From Ferranicluibacter quercicola (GTDB lineage: Bacteria > Pseudomonadota > Alphaproteobacteria > Rhizobiales > Rhizobiaceae): a DNA stretch of 64,000 nt. The notes under the pieces were generated by a model that ran no database searches, was not told the DNA's origin, and saw nothing but the letters and a program-made list of their open reading frames with translations. Every line of letters begins with the position of its first letter. The stretch's first letter is position 1. Of this stretch, positions 24,749-33,111 are shown piece by piece. The stretch is from assembly GCF_021168455.1 (NCBI RefSeq), contig NZ_JAJOZR010000011.1, positions 141,597 through 205,596 of the forward strand. The letters run 5' to 3'. A program made the translations under genes and the position numbers.

Positions 24749-26158
24749 ATGACACGCCTCGACAGGACGACCCATCTCCCGGCCCATGTCGAACGCCCGG
24801 CGTTCGATCCGGCTGCCTTGAAGCCCGGCATCGTCCACATCGGCATCGGTGCCTTTCATCGCGCCCACCATGCCGTCTATACCGATCTGGCGCTTGCGGC
24901 CGCGGGTGGCGACTGGGGGATCGTCGGCGCCAGCCTGCGGTCCGTCGATATCGTCGCGGATCTGAAGGCGCAGGACCATCTCTACAGCGTCGTCACGCGC
25001 GGGGCGGACGGCGATCGGGCGCGCATCGTCGGCTCGATCGTCGAGGCCATCGCCGCGACGGAACAGCGCGAGCTTCTTCTCGACCGGCTGACCGACAATG
25101 CCACCCGCATCATTACCCTGACCGTGAGCGAGAAGGCCTATGGCATCGATCCGGTGTCCGGCGGGCTCGATCTTTCCCATGCGGCCGTCTCTCACGATCT
25201 CGCAACGCCGGGCGCGCCCGTGGGCGTGATCGGACTGCTGGTCGAGGCGCTGGCGCGGCGCCTGCAGCGGGGCCGCAACCCCTTGACCATTCTCTGCTGC
25301 GACAATCTTCCGGGCAACGGGCAGGTGGTGCGCCGCCTCGTCCTGGAGATGGCGGAGCGCCGTGACGCAGCGCTGGCCGGGTGGATCGAACGGGAGATCC
25401 GCTTTCCCTCCAGCATGGTCGATCGGATCGTGCCTGCGGCAACGGATGCCACGCGGGCGCTGAGTGCTTCCCTCATCGGGGCGGACGATCATCTGGCGCT
25501 CGAGACCGAGCCCTTCACCCAGTGGGTCATCGAGGACGATTTCGCTGCCGGACGCCCCGCCTGGGAGGCGGGCGGTGCGATCTTCGTCAACAATGTCCAT
25601 GCCTATGAAACCATGAAGCTCCGGCTGCTCAACGGTTCGCATTCGCTGATCGCCTATCTCGGCCAGCGTCATGGTCTCGACTATGTCCGGGAGGTCATGG
25701 CGGTTCCCGAGCATGCCGAGCGGGTTCGCCGCCACATGCGCGCCGTCCTGCCGACGCTCGATGCCGTGCCGGAAATCGACCTCTCCGCCTATTGCGAGCA
25801 GCTCGTCGCGCGCTTTGCCAACCCGGCCATCGCGCATCGCACGGCGCAGATCGCCATGGACGGAACGCAGAAAATGCCGCAGCGCATCTTCGCGCCGGCG
25901 ATGGAGCGGCTGGCCGCCGGCGATGACGCCGCGGATTTTGCCGATGTCGTGGCGCTCTGGCTCGCCTATATCGTCGCCGTCGATCGGCTGGACGATCCGC
26001 GGGCGCAGGAGCTGAAGGTCGCAGCGCAACAGGCGGTCGCCGCCGGCACCTCCGCGCCCTTCTTCGCGGTCGCCGGCCTGTTTCCGCCGGCGCTTGAGGA
26101 CAACACGGCCTGGCGCGCATCGATCGATGGCCGGCTTTCGGCAATGAACGCTTTCTGA
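24749..26158 (+). CDS. uxuB: D-fructuronate reductase / D-mannonate oxidoreductase (mannitol dehydrogenase family)
   Basis: The 469-residue protein belongs to the long-chain mannitol dehydrogenase family. It has GIVHIGIGAFHRAHHAVYTD for NAD binding and family identity, and CCDNLPGNGQVVRRLVLEMA and LRLLNGSHSLIAYLG for the active-site region with the catalytic lysine area. UxuB interconverts D-fructuronate and D-mannonate with NADH. Placement 3 bp after uxuA supports this over a mannitol or altronate (UxaB) role. The ribosome site is poor, so coupling to uxuA translation is likely. Confidence 0.9.
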   Translation: MTRLDRTTHLPAHVERPAFDPAALKPGIVHIGIGAFHRAHHAVYTDLALAAAGGDWGIVGASLRSVDIVADLKAQDHLYSVVTRGADGDRARIVGSIVEAIAATEQRELLLDRLTDNATRIITLTVSEKAYGIDPVSGGLDLSHAAVSHDLATPGAPVGVIGLLVEALARRLQRGRNPLTILCCDNLPGNGQVVRRLVLEMAERRDAALAGWIEREIRFPSSMVDRIVPAATDATRALSASLIGADDHLALETEPFTQWVIEDDFAAGRPAWEAGGAIFVNNVHAYETMKLRLLNGSHSLIAYLGQRHGLDYVREVMAVPEHAERVRRHMRAVLPTLDAVPEIDLSAYCEQLVARFANPAIAHRTAQIAMDGTQKMPQRIFAPAMERLAAGDDAADFADVVALWLAYIVAVDRLDDPRAQELKVAAQQAVAAGTSAPFFAVAGLFPPALEDNTAWRASIDGRLSAMNAF

Positions 26159-26196
26159 CAATAGCCAGGCGCGACGGCGCGCAGGAGACTGACGAC

Positions 26197-27213
26197 ATGG
26201 TGACGATTTCCGTTCGCGAGCCCTACACGCTCGAAATCGACGACAGGCCCGTTCCCCAGCCCGGCCCGGGCGAGGTCGCGATCCGGGTTCGCCGTGCCGG
26301 CATTTGCGGGTCCGACATGCACATCCTCCACGGCTCGAACCCCTTCGCGGTCTACCCGCGCGTCATCGGCCATGAATTCGCCGGCGTCATCGAGGCGCTG
26401 GGCGAGGGCGTGTCGTCGCTGGCGATCGGTCAGCATGTCGTCGCCGATCCGGTCATCTCCTGCGGCACCTGTTACCCCTGCCGGATCGGACGCTCCAATG
26501 TCTGCGCCAACCTGCAGGTGATCGGTGTGCACCGCGATGGCGGCTTCCGGGCGGTTGCGATCGTGCCCGAAGCAAATGCCGTCAAGGTGTCCTCCACGCT
26601 CGGGCTCGATGTCGCGGCCCTGGCCGAGCCGCTGGCCGTTGCGGCCAACGTGCTCTGGCGCACCGAATGCACGAAGGACGATGTCGTCCTGATCTACGGT
26701 GCGGGCACCGTCGGTATCACCGTGCTCCAGATGGCCAAGATGAAAGGGGCTCGCTGCATCATCGCCGATATCGACGCCGACCGCCTCGTGCGCGCACGCG
26801 AATTCGGCGCCGACGTGGTCATCAACTCGCGGGAACAGTCGGTGGCCGAGGTCGTCGCCCCGGAACTCGACGGTCTCGGTCCATCGATCGTCATCGACGG
26901 TGCCGGCATTCCGAGCCTGCTCGAAGAAGCCTGCCGGGTGGCCGCACCCGCCGGACGCATCGGGCTTCTCGGCTTCTCGCCGGGGCCCTGCAACATCAGC
27001 CAGCAGGAAATCGTGCGCAAGGAACTGACTCTGGTCGGCTCGCGCCTCAATCGCCGCTTCATTCCCGAGGTCATCGGCTGGCTGGAAGCCGGTCTGCTGC
27101 GTCCGGAAGCCATGATCACGCAAACCTTCGACGCCCGTGATGCGCGCGCAGCGTTCGATCTTGTCGAAAAGCACCCCGAGCAGACACTGAAGGTCCAGCT
27201 CGCCTTCTCGTAA
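26197..27213 (+). CDS. Zinc-dependent alcohol dehydrogenase, RspB-like (probable L-gulonate 5-dehydrogenase)
   Basis: The 338-residue medium-chain dehydrogenase has the catalytic zinc residues in GICGSDMHILHG and GHEFAGVIE and the structural-zinc cysteines in CGTCYPCRIGRSNVC. Its cofactor loop is IYGAGTVGITVLQMAK. RspB-type enzymes associated with mannonate genes oxidise L-gulonate to D-fructuronate (established for RspB-containing sugar-acid clusters). Here that product would feed the UxuB and UxuA homologues encoded just upstream. AGGAG lies 8 nt before the ATG. L-idonate or another C5-oxidised hexonate remains possible. Confidence 0.85.
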   Translation: MVTISVREPYTLEIDDRPVPQPGPGEVAIRVRRAGICGSDMHILHGSNPFAVYPRVIGHEFAGVIEALGEGVSSLAIGQHVVADPVISCGTCYPCRIGRSNVCANLQVIGVHRDGGFRAVAIVPEANAVKVSSTLGLDVAALAEPLAVAANVLWRTECTKDDVVLIYGAGTVGITVLQMAKMKGARCIIADIDADRLVRAREFGADVVINSREQSVAEVVAPELDGLGPSIVIDGAGIPSLLEEACRVAAPAGRIGLLGFSPGPCNISQQEIVRKELTLVGSRLNRRFIPEVIGWLEAGLLRPEAMITQTFDARDARAAFDLVEKHPEQTLKVQLAFS

Positions 27214-27225
27214 CAGGCTTGGAAT

Positions 27226-27256
27226 GGCGGCCTTCTGCACCTGAGCGGGGGCCGCC
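27226..27256 (+). terminator. Possible hairpin after the uxuA operon
   Basis: GGCGGCC and GGCCGCC are separated by 17 bases, and tgtcgttaaaaaag follows. The loop is long, so this is a weak terminator candidate. Confidence 0.4.
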
Positions 27257-27373
27257 TGTCGTTAAAAAAGGGAGAACACCGTCCCAGACTGACCCCTATT
27301 TCTGGTATTTTATCTTAGTGATCTCTTAATTTTAAACTCTGATAGTTCTTCACATATATTTGTGGAGGATTTG

Positions 27374-29083
27374 ATGACTCGTCTTTTTTCAACAGCATCC
27401 GATAGAGTTCTTGATGCGCTCGACCGATCGTCCGCGATTATCGAGTTCGACACGACGGGGAAGATCCTCAAGGCGAACAAGAATTTTTGTGACCTTCTCG
27501 GCTATGCCGAAAGCGAGATCGTCGGCCGGAACCACCGTATTTTCGTCGAACCGGATTACGCCGTGTCCGACGACTATGCGGCGTTCTGGAAGAACTTGCG
27601 GGACGGGAACTTCGTGAGCAGCGAGTTCACGCGAATCACGAAAAGTGGTGCCGAGGTCTTCATCCGCGGCAACTACAATCCCATCCGGAGCGCGACCGGC
27701 AAGGTCGTGAAGGTCATCAAGTTCGCCAACGACGTCACCGAGACGACGCTGGCGGGCATGGATTTCAGCGCCAAGATCGATGCGATCTCCCGGGCGCAGG
27801 CCGTGATCGAGTTCAAGCCGGACGGCACGATCATCACCGCCAATGCCAACTTCCTCGATGCCCTCGGATACAGTCTAACGGACATCGTCGGCAAGAATCA
27901 CAGCTTGTTCGTCGATGCCACGTATCGCGCGTCCGGTGCCTATACCGACTTCTGGCGGAAGCTGAACGCGGGCGAGTTCGTCTCGGGCGAGTTCACGCGC
28001 ATCGGCAAAGGCGGGCAGGAGGTCTTCATTCAGGCGTCCTACAACCCTGTTTTCGACCTGAAGGGCCGGGTCATCAAGGTCGTCAAGTTCGCGACCGACG
28101 TGAGCGAGCGCGTGACCAATGTCGATCGTCTGGCCGACAGCCTGTCGAAGCTTGCGGACGGCCATCTCGGACAGCAGATCGACACGCCGTTCCTCCCCAG
28201 CCTCGACAAGCTGCGGACCGATTTCAATGCAGCCTGTCGCAAGCTCGAAAGCGCGCTGAAGGCGGTGAGATCGAATGCCGAAGCCATCGCCGCCGGTGCG
28301 GACGAGGTTCGCGTCTCGGCCGACGATCTCGCGCGGCGAACCGAGCAGCAGGCGGCGTCCGTCGAGGAAACGGCCGCGGCGCTGGAGGAAATCACCACCA
28401 CGGTGAAGGGCTCCAGCCGCCGGGCCGAGGGTGCGGGCGTTCTCGTCGGCCGGGCCAAGGAGAGTGCCGATCATTCTGGCGATGTGGTCCGCGAAGCGAT
28501 CTCGGCCATGGACAAGATCGACAATTCCTCCCGCGAGATCGCCAACATCATCGGCGTCATCGACCAGATCGCCTTCCAGACCAATCTTCTGGCACTGAAT
28601 GCCGGTGTGGAGGCGGCGCGGGCAGGGGATGCGGGCAAGGGCTTCGCGGTCGTGGCGCAGGAGGTTCGCGAGCTTGCGCAGCGGTCTGCGGTCGCTGCCA
28701 AGGAGATCAAGGCGCTCATCACCACCTCGACCGCCCATGTCGAGGACGGCGTGTCGCTCGTCAGCAAGGCCGGGGACGCCCTGCAGACGATCGCCGGCCA
28801 TGTGCAGCAGATCAACGAGGACATCCGGGCGATCGTGGAGGCCGCCCGCGAGCAATCCACCGCCCTCGGCGAGATCAACCAGGCCATCAACACGGTGGAT
28901 CAGGGCACGCAGCAGAATGCGGCCATGGTCGAAGAGCAGACGGCCGCAAGTCACGGCCTTGCCGAGGAAGCACGGGCGCTCTTCAACCTGCTGGAACAGT
29001 TCCAGTTCGACGAGCCTGTGTCGCATCGGACGGTCTCGTCCCCGTCTGCCGCGCGCGGCGCGCGCACCAAGGTCGCCGCCTGA
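27374..29083 (+). CDS. Soluble methyl-accepting chemotaxis protein with two PAS domains
   Basis: The 569-residue protein has no membrane helix. Two tandem PAS domains are seen at about residues 15-125 and 135-245; each carries the FCDLLGY or FLDALGY helix and a GNYNPI or ASYNPV core strand. A HAMP-like stretch LADGHLGQQIDTPF follows. The MCP signalling domain then covers about 290-545, with the hairpin tip DQIAFQTNLLALNAGVEAAR. Paired PAS domains of this Aer/BdlA type usually sense redox state, oxygen or a small ligand. I start at the ATG at 27374, because GGAGG is 5 nt upstream; a GTG at 27362 overlaps that site. Confidence 0.92.
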   Translation: MTRLFSTASDRVLDALDRSSAIIEFDTTGKILKANKNFCDLLGYAESEIVGRNHRIFVEPDYAVSDDYAAFWKNLRDGNFVSSEFTRITKSGAEVFIRGNYNPIRSATGKVVKVIKFANDVTETTLAGMDFSAKIDAISRAQAVIEFKPDGTIITANANFLDALGYSLTDIVGKNHSLFVDATYRASGAYTDFWRKLNAGEFVSGEFTRIGKGGQEVFIQASYNPVFDLKGRVIKVVKFATDVSERVTNVDRLADSLSKLADGHLGQQIDTPFLPSLDKLRTDFNAACRKLESALKAVRSNAEAIAAGADEVRVSADDLARRTEQQAASVEETAAALEEITTTVKGSSRRAEGAGVLVGRAKESADHSGDVVREAISAMDKIDNSSREIANIIGVIDQIAFQTNLLALNAGVEAARAGDAGKGFAVVAQEVRELAQRSAVAAKEIKALITTSTAHVEDGVSLVSKAGDALQTIAGHVQQINEDIRAIVEAAREQSTALGEINQAINTVDQGTQQNAAMVEEQTAASHGLAEEARALFNLLEQFQFDEPVSHRTVSSPSAARGARTKVAA

Positions 29084-29106
29084 CCGCCAAAGACGCGTGA
29101 AAACCA

Positions 29107-29137
29107 ACGGCCATCGCGTCCCTGGGATGCGATGGCC
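29107..29137 (+). terminator. Hairpin after the PAS chemoreceptor gene
   Basis: CGGCCATCGC and GCGATGGCCG form a 10-bp stem with an 11-base loop. There is no strong T-run, so termination efficiency is uncertain. Confidence 0.5.
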
Positions 29138-29200
29138 GAACCGTTTGACCGGCTTGCGGCCGCTGCAGGGGCGGCACGACCGCAACGCGTCTGGAAACGC

Positions 29201-29237
29201 CTGAATATCTGTCATATTCAGACAGAAAATCTTGACA
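29201..29237 (+). promoter_or_regulatory. Palindrome CTGAATAT-N5-ATATTCAG and -35-like TTGACA upstream of the DUF1537 kinase
   Basis: Perfect 8-bp arms at 29201-29208 and 29214-29221 precede TTGACA at 29232-29237; AATAAAG about 19 bp later could be the -10. The palindrome is a candidate operator for the FadR-type regulator encoded downstream at 30324. Confidence 0.5.
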
Positions 29238-29262
29238 AATCAATACGCCATGTTCGAATAAA

Positions 29263-29291
29263 GATGACAACTTATTGCGGAGGCTGTCATC
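29263..29291 (+). promoter_or_regulatory. Inverted repeat enclosing the ribosome site of the kinase gene
   Basis: GATGACA (29263-29269) and TGTCATC (29285-29291) flank a 15-base interval containing GCGGAGG, and the TTG start follows directly at 29292. It could be a DNA operator or an mRNA hairpin that controls access to the start. CTGTCATNTT is also repeated at 29209 and 29284. Confidence 0.45.
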
Positions 29292-30320
29292 TTGCTGGTC
29301 ATTCTTGCCGACGATCTCACGGGCACGCTCGATGCCGCCGCGCCCTTTGCCGCGCGGGGCTTGACGGTCGAGGTCGCCCTGACGCCCGCTGCGATCCCCG
29401 GGGCTCTGGCCGATGGACCGGATGTTCTCTCGATCAACGTCCGGTCGCGGGAAGTCGGTGCGGCCGCCGCGCAGGCGGCGACGCGGGCCGTTCTCGCCGC
29501 TCTGCCGGCGGATGCCGTGCGCTTCAAGAAGGTCGATTCGCGGCTGAAGGGACATATCGCCGCCGAGCTCGACGGGACGCCGTTTCGGGCGGCGCTGGTG
29601 GCGCCGGCGATCCCGGATTTCGGCCGCATCGTGCAGGGCGGAAAGGTCACCGGCTTCGGCGTCGATGTGCCCATTCCCGTCGCCGGGCGTCTCGGCCCGC
29701 ATGCCGAGAAGGCGCGGATACCGGACACGGCCGACATGCCGGAGATGGCGTCAGAGCTCGAGGCGGCTCTGGCTGCAGGCATCGATCTGCTTGTTGGCGC
29801 ACGCGGCCTCGCCGAAGCTCTGGCGCGGCGGATGACCGGCGATGCGCCGGCCATCGGCGCGCCGGTTCCGGCGGGCCCCGGCCTCTTCGTCATCGGCTCG
29901 CGCGATACCATCACGCTGGCGCAGATCGACCATCTTCGTCTCCGTCATGCCCCGGCCTATCGTGCCGCACCGAACGGACGCCTTACGCCCGACCATTGCG
30001 CGGGTTCGGTCCTGACGCTGGTGCAGGCCGTTCCCGGCGAGGACGAGGTGTCGTCGCTCGAGGTTGCGCACCATCTCGCTTCGGGCGTCTTTCCCGGCTG
30101 CGTCGAGCCCTCGGCGACCTTGGTCCTCTCGGGGGGCGCCACGGCCGAGGCTGTGCTCGAGCGCATGGGGATCCATCGGTTCCGGCTGATGGGGGAATGC
30201 ATGCCCGGTCTTGGTGTTGCCTTTGCGAACGGGCATTGCATTATCGCGAAATCCGGTGGTTTCGGCGGGGCGGAAACGCTGAGCGAGATTGCCGCGCAGA
30301 TGCTTCGGGACGGGGGTTGA
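29292..30320 (+). CDS. DUF1537 four-carbon acid sugar kinase
   Basis: The 342-residue protein opens LVILADDLTGTLDAAAPFAA, the substrate-side motif of the DUF1537 (OtnK/DtnK/DenK) family. It continues with RFKKVDSRLKGH and ends in the nucleotide-binding half with LVLSGGATAEAVLERMG and AKSGGFGGAETL. Family members phosphorylate D-erythronate, D-threonate or related 4-carbon acids at the 4-hydroxyl with ATP. The PdxA2 homologue at 32155 would then oxidise the product, as in known pathways. It is shorter than the usual 400 or so residues. I accept a TTG start at 29292, because GGAGG is 8 nt upstream. It is followed 3 bp later by its probable regulator. Confidence 0.88.
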   Translation: MLVILADDLTGTLDAAAPFAARGLTVEVALTPAAIPGALADGPDVLSINVRSREVGAAAAQAATRAVLAALPADAVRFKKVDSRLKGHIAAELDGTPFRAALVAPAIPDFGRIVQGGKVTGFGVDVPIPVAGRLGPHAEKARIPDTADMPEMASELEAALAAGIDLLVGARGLAEALARRMTGDAPAIGAPVPAGPGLFVIGSRDTITLAQIDHLRLRHAPAYRAAPNGRLTPDHCAGSVLTLVQAVPGEDEVSSLEVAHHLASGVFPGCVEPSATLVLSGGATAEAVLERMGIHRFRLMGECMPGLGVAFANGHCIIAKSGGFGGAETLSEIAAQMLRDGG

Positions 30321-30323
30321 GGG

Positions 30324-31019
30324 ATGGGACTGGAAGCGGGAACGACACGCAAGAGCCTCGGCGACGTGGTCTTCGAGCGCATGCACCGCGCCATCAAGTC
30401 CGGAGCCTACCAGCCGGACGAGCGTCTGCCGACGGAGCATGATCTGGCGGCGGAATTCGAAGTGTCGCGTCCGATTATCCGCGAGGCGCTGCGGCGGCTG
30501 CGGGAGCAGGGCCTGATCTACTCCCGCAGAGGTGCGGGAAGCTTCGTGCGGGCATTGGGGCTGAAGGAGCCGCTTGGCTTCGGGCAGCTCGAAAACGTCG
30601 CGGATCTTCTCAATTGCTACGAGTTCCGGCTGACGCTGGAGCCGGCGGCGGCCAGCGCTGCCGCGGCGCGGCATACGGAGGCGAGCCTCACCGCCATCAC
30701 CCAAGCGCTGGAGCTGATGCGGGACGCGACCAACCGGCAGTCCCATCGCGTGGATGCCGATTTCGAGTTCCATCTCGCCATCGCGCGGGCGGCGCGCAAT
30801 TCCTACTTCTCGACCGCCATGGAAGCTCTGAAGGAGCATATCGCCGTCGGCATGAAATTCCACGGCGCGTCCGTGAAGCGCGACAGCGCCGGGCTTGCCC
30901 GGGTTTTCGGCGAGCACGAGGCCATCGCCAAGGCCATTGCCGCGGGCGATGGCCCGCTCGCGGGACAGTTGATGCGGGAGCATCTGACCGGATCGCGCGA
31001 GCGGCTGTTTCCCAACTGA
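30324..31019 (+). CDS. FadR-type GntR regulator of the acid-sugar cluster
   Basis: The 231-residue protein has a winged helix (LGDVVFERMHRAIKSGAYQP, then LAAEFEVSRPIIREALRRLR and the SRRGAGSFV wing) and a C-terminal FCD ligand domain with the metal-binding-type histidine pattern DFEFHLAIARAARN and HEAIAKAIAAGD. It begins 3 bp after the kinase stop and is clearly in the same operon. Candidate targets are its own promoter and the divergent promoters in 34305-34625. The inducer is probably a sugar acid. It converges on the iron-type alcohol dehydrogenase gene. Confidence 0.9.
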   Translation: MGLEAGTTRKSLGDVVFERMHRAIKSGAYQPDERLPTEHDLAAEFEVSRPIIREALRRLREQGLIYSRRGAGSFVRALGLKEPLGFGQLENVADLLNCYEFRLTLEPAAASAAAARHTEASLTAITQALELMRDATNRQSHRVDADFEFHLAIARAARNSYFSTAMEALKEHIAVGMKFHGASVKRDSAGLARVFGEHEAIAKAIAAGDGPLAGQLMREHLTGSRERLFPN

Positions 31020-31030
31020 GCGTTCGGCCG

Positions 31031-32149
31031 TCAGTAGGCGGCGCGGTAGATGGCGAGCACGTCCTCGACGGTCATGTCGGTCGGGTTGTTGTCCATCAGG
31101 CGACGGTTGGCGTGGGCGTCCGCCGCATAGACCGGCAGGTCGGCCTCAGTCGCGCCATGCGCCCGCAGCGACATCTCGATGCCGAGATTGCGGCAGAAGG
31201 TGTGGGCGGAGCGCAGGAGATCATCCTGCGACAGCCGTTCGCCCAGCCCGAGAGCCTGCGCGACCTCGGCCGATTTGTCCGCGGCCACCGGCTGGTTGAA
31301 GGCAAGGACCTGCGGGAAGATGATGGCGTTCGCCAGGCCATGGGGCAGACGCAGGCGCGTGCCCAGGGGGTAGGCGATGGCGTGGCCCGCCGCGGTGTTG
31401 ACCGGACCGAGGCAGATGCCGCCGTAGTAGGAGGCGAGCATCATGCCCTCGCGGGCTTCCGTATCCGTGCCGTCGCGGACGGCACGGGCGAGAAAGCGGC
31501 CGACGAGACCGATGCCCATGCGGGCGAAGCCGTCGATCATCGGATGGGCACGGCGGTTGGTGAAGGCCTCGACGCAATGCGCCATGGCATCCACGCCGGT
31601 CGCGGCCGTCACGGCCGGCGGGACGGAATAGGTCAGCTCGGGGTCGAGCACGGCGACATCGGCGATCAGGTGCGGGCTTTCCACCGCGATCTTGTTGCCT
31701 TTCTCCGGATCGGTGATCAGCGAGCGGATGCCCGCTTCGGAGCCAGTGCCGGCGGTGGTCGCGACCTGCACGAGGCGGGTGCGGCGACCGGCGACCTTGT
31801 TCGGTCCGGCCACGTCGGCAAGCGTCTGGTCGCCGTCCCAGAGGGCCGCCACCAGCTTGGCGACGTCCAGCACCGAGCCGCCGCCCAGACCGATGACGAG
31901 ATCCGGGCTGCAGCCGCGCGCGGCCTCGATCGCGGCATCCAGCGTCGCGATGTCGGGTTCGCCGGGAATGCCGTCGAAGACGGTGATGCGGCCCTTCAGC
32001 TCGAGGCGGTCGATGAAGCCGGCGGTGATGGGCGTCGCGATGACGAGAATGGAGGTCGCGTCCGCGGCCCAGGTGCCGACGTCGCGGATGGTGCCGGCGC
32101 CGACGACGAGGCGGCGCGGCTGGTGAAGGGTGATGGGCGCGATAGTCAT
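31031..32149 (-). CDS. Iron-containing (group III) alcohol dehydrogenase
   Basis: The 372-residue protein has GLGGGSVLDVAKLVAAL for the nucleotide pyrophosphate and the metal-ligand set: the aspartate in ADVAVLDPELT and histidines in AHCVEAFTNRRAHP, AAGHAIAYPLG and RLPHGLANAI. The TTAGTGSEAG phosphate motif is intact. It should be an NAD(P)-dependent dehydrogenase acting on a small hydroxy acid or aldehyde. ATGs at 32158 (overlapping the pdxA2 stop as ATGA) and 32149 (better ribosome site AGGGA) are both possible. It is the last gene of the BNR-pdxA2-adh operon, so it probably handles a substrate or product of that route. Confidence 0.9.
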   Translation of the reverse strand: MTIAPITLHQPRRLVVGAGTIRDVGTWAADATSILVIATPITAGFIDRLELKGRITVFDGIPGEPDIATLDAAIEAARGCSPDLVIGLGGGSVLDVAKLVAALWDGDQTLADVAGPNKVAGRRTRLVQVATTAGTGSEAGIRSLITDPEKGNKIAVESPHLIADVAVLDPELTYSVPPAVTAATGVDAMAHCVEAFTNRRAHPMIDGFARMGIGLVGRFLARAVRDGTDTEAREGMMLASYYGGICLGPVNTAAGHAIAYPLGTRLRLPHGLANAIIFPQVLAFNQPVAADKSAEVAQALGLGERLSQDDLLRSAHTFCRNLGIEMSLRAHGATEADLPVYAADAHANRRLMDNNPTDMTVEDVLAIYRAAY

Positions 32150-32154
32150 GGCGG

Positions 32155-33111
32155 TCATCCCTGCTCTGTCTTGCCGGCAACGAGCTTGCGGGCATAGGCG
32201 ATCGCCTCCAGCATGTTGCCGTGATTGGCGATGCCCTTGCCAGCGATGTCGAAGGCCGTGCCGTGATCGACCGAGGTCCGGTCGATGGGCAGATCGACGG
32301 ACACGTTGACGGCCGTGTCGAAGGCCACGAGCTTGATCGGGATGTGCCCCTGATCGTGGTACTGCGCGACGATGAGGTCGAAGGCGCCGGTATAGGCCCG
32401 GTGGAAGACGGTATCCGCCGAGATCGGGCCGTGTGCGTCGATGCCTTCGGCCCGCGCGGCCACGACGGCCGGGCCGATCTGGTCGTCGTCCTCGGTGCCG
32501 AAGAGACCGTTCTCGCCGCAATGCGGATTGATGCCGGCAATGGCGATGCGCGGCGCGGCATAGCCGATGCGCTTGAGATGGGCGTCGCCGGCGCGAATGG
32601 TGGCGAGCACGCGCTCCGTCGTCGCCCGCTGGATGGCTTCCTTGAGGGAAACATGGGTGGAAACGTGGATGACCTTCAGCTTTTCGGAGGCCAGCAGCAT
32701 GTAGGCGGCCTTGGATCCGGTCAGGCTGCGCAGCATGCCGGTATGGCCGTCATAGTGGTGGCCGGCAAGATTCAGCGCTTCCTTGTTGATCGGCGCGGTG
32801 ACGATGCAGCCGATGGTTTTCGCCTCGGCATCCCGCACGGCCTTCTCGATGAAGCGGAAGGCGGCGTCGCCGGCGACCGGACTCAGCTGGCCCCAGGCGA
32901 GCGGCGCGCCCTCGACGGCCAAGTCCACGACGTAGGGCGCGAGATCGATGTCGAGGCCCAGCGCATCGCGCGCCGCTTCGAGCGTCGGCAGATTGCCGTA
33001 GATGCGGGTGCGATCCCGGTCTTCCCCCGTCATGTCGAGAAGGGCGCGCACGGAAATCTCCGGGCCGACGCCGCAGGGGTCGCCCATGGTGATGCCGATG
33101 ATGTTGCTCAT
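32155..33111 (-). CDS. pdxA2: PdxA2-type 4-phospho-acid dehydrogenase (D-threonate/D-erythronate 4-phosphate dehydrogenase)
   Basis: The 318-residue protein is a PdxA homologue, with TMGDPCGVGPEISVRALL, TAPINKEALNLAGHHYDGHT with metal-ligand histidine, GINPHCGENGLFG and VAQYHDQGHIPIKL. True PdxA oxidises 4-phosphohydroxy-threonine for vitamin B6. Paralogues next to DUF1537 kinases instead oxidise D-threonate or D-erythronate 4-phosphate, with decarboxylation to dihydroxyacetone phosphate. A DUF1537 kinase gene 1.8 kb away and the catabolic operon make the second role far more likely. Its ATG overlaps the stop of the BNR-protein gene (ATGA), and its stop overlaps or abuts the dehydrogenase start. 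Confidence 0.9.
   Translation of the reverse strand: MSNIIGITMGDPCGVGPEISVRALLDMTGEDRDRTRIYGNLPTLEAARDALGLDIDLAPYVVDLAVEGAPLAWGQLSPVAGDAAFRFIEKAVRDAEAKTIGCIVTAPINKEALNLAGHHYDGHTGMLRSLTGSKAAYMLLASEKLKVIHVSTHVSLKEAIQRATTERVLATIRAGDAHLKRIGYAAPRIAIAGINPHCGENGLFGTEDDDQIGPAVVAARAEGIDAHGPISADTVFHRAYTGAFDLIVAQYHDQGHIPIKLVAFDTAVNVSVDLPIDRTSVDHGTAFDIAGKGIANHGNMLEAIAYARKLVAGKTEQG

Noticed and set aside
23399..26161. A 920-codon open frame antisense to uxuA and uxuB
   Set aside because: It spans two real genes on the other strand and shows no family features.
32155..33111. Vitamin B6 biosynthetic pdxA
   Set aside because: It is embedded in a catabolic operon and near a DUF1537 kinase gene, which marks the PdxA2 type.
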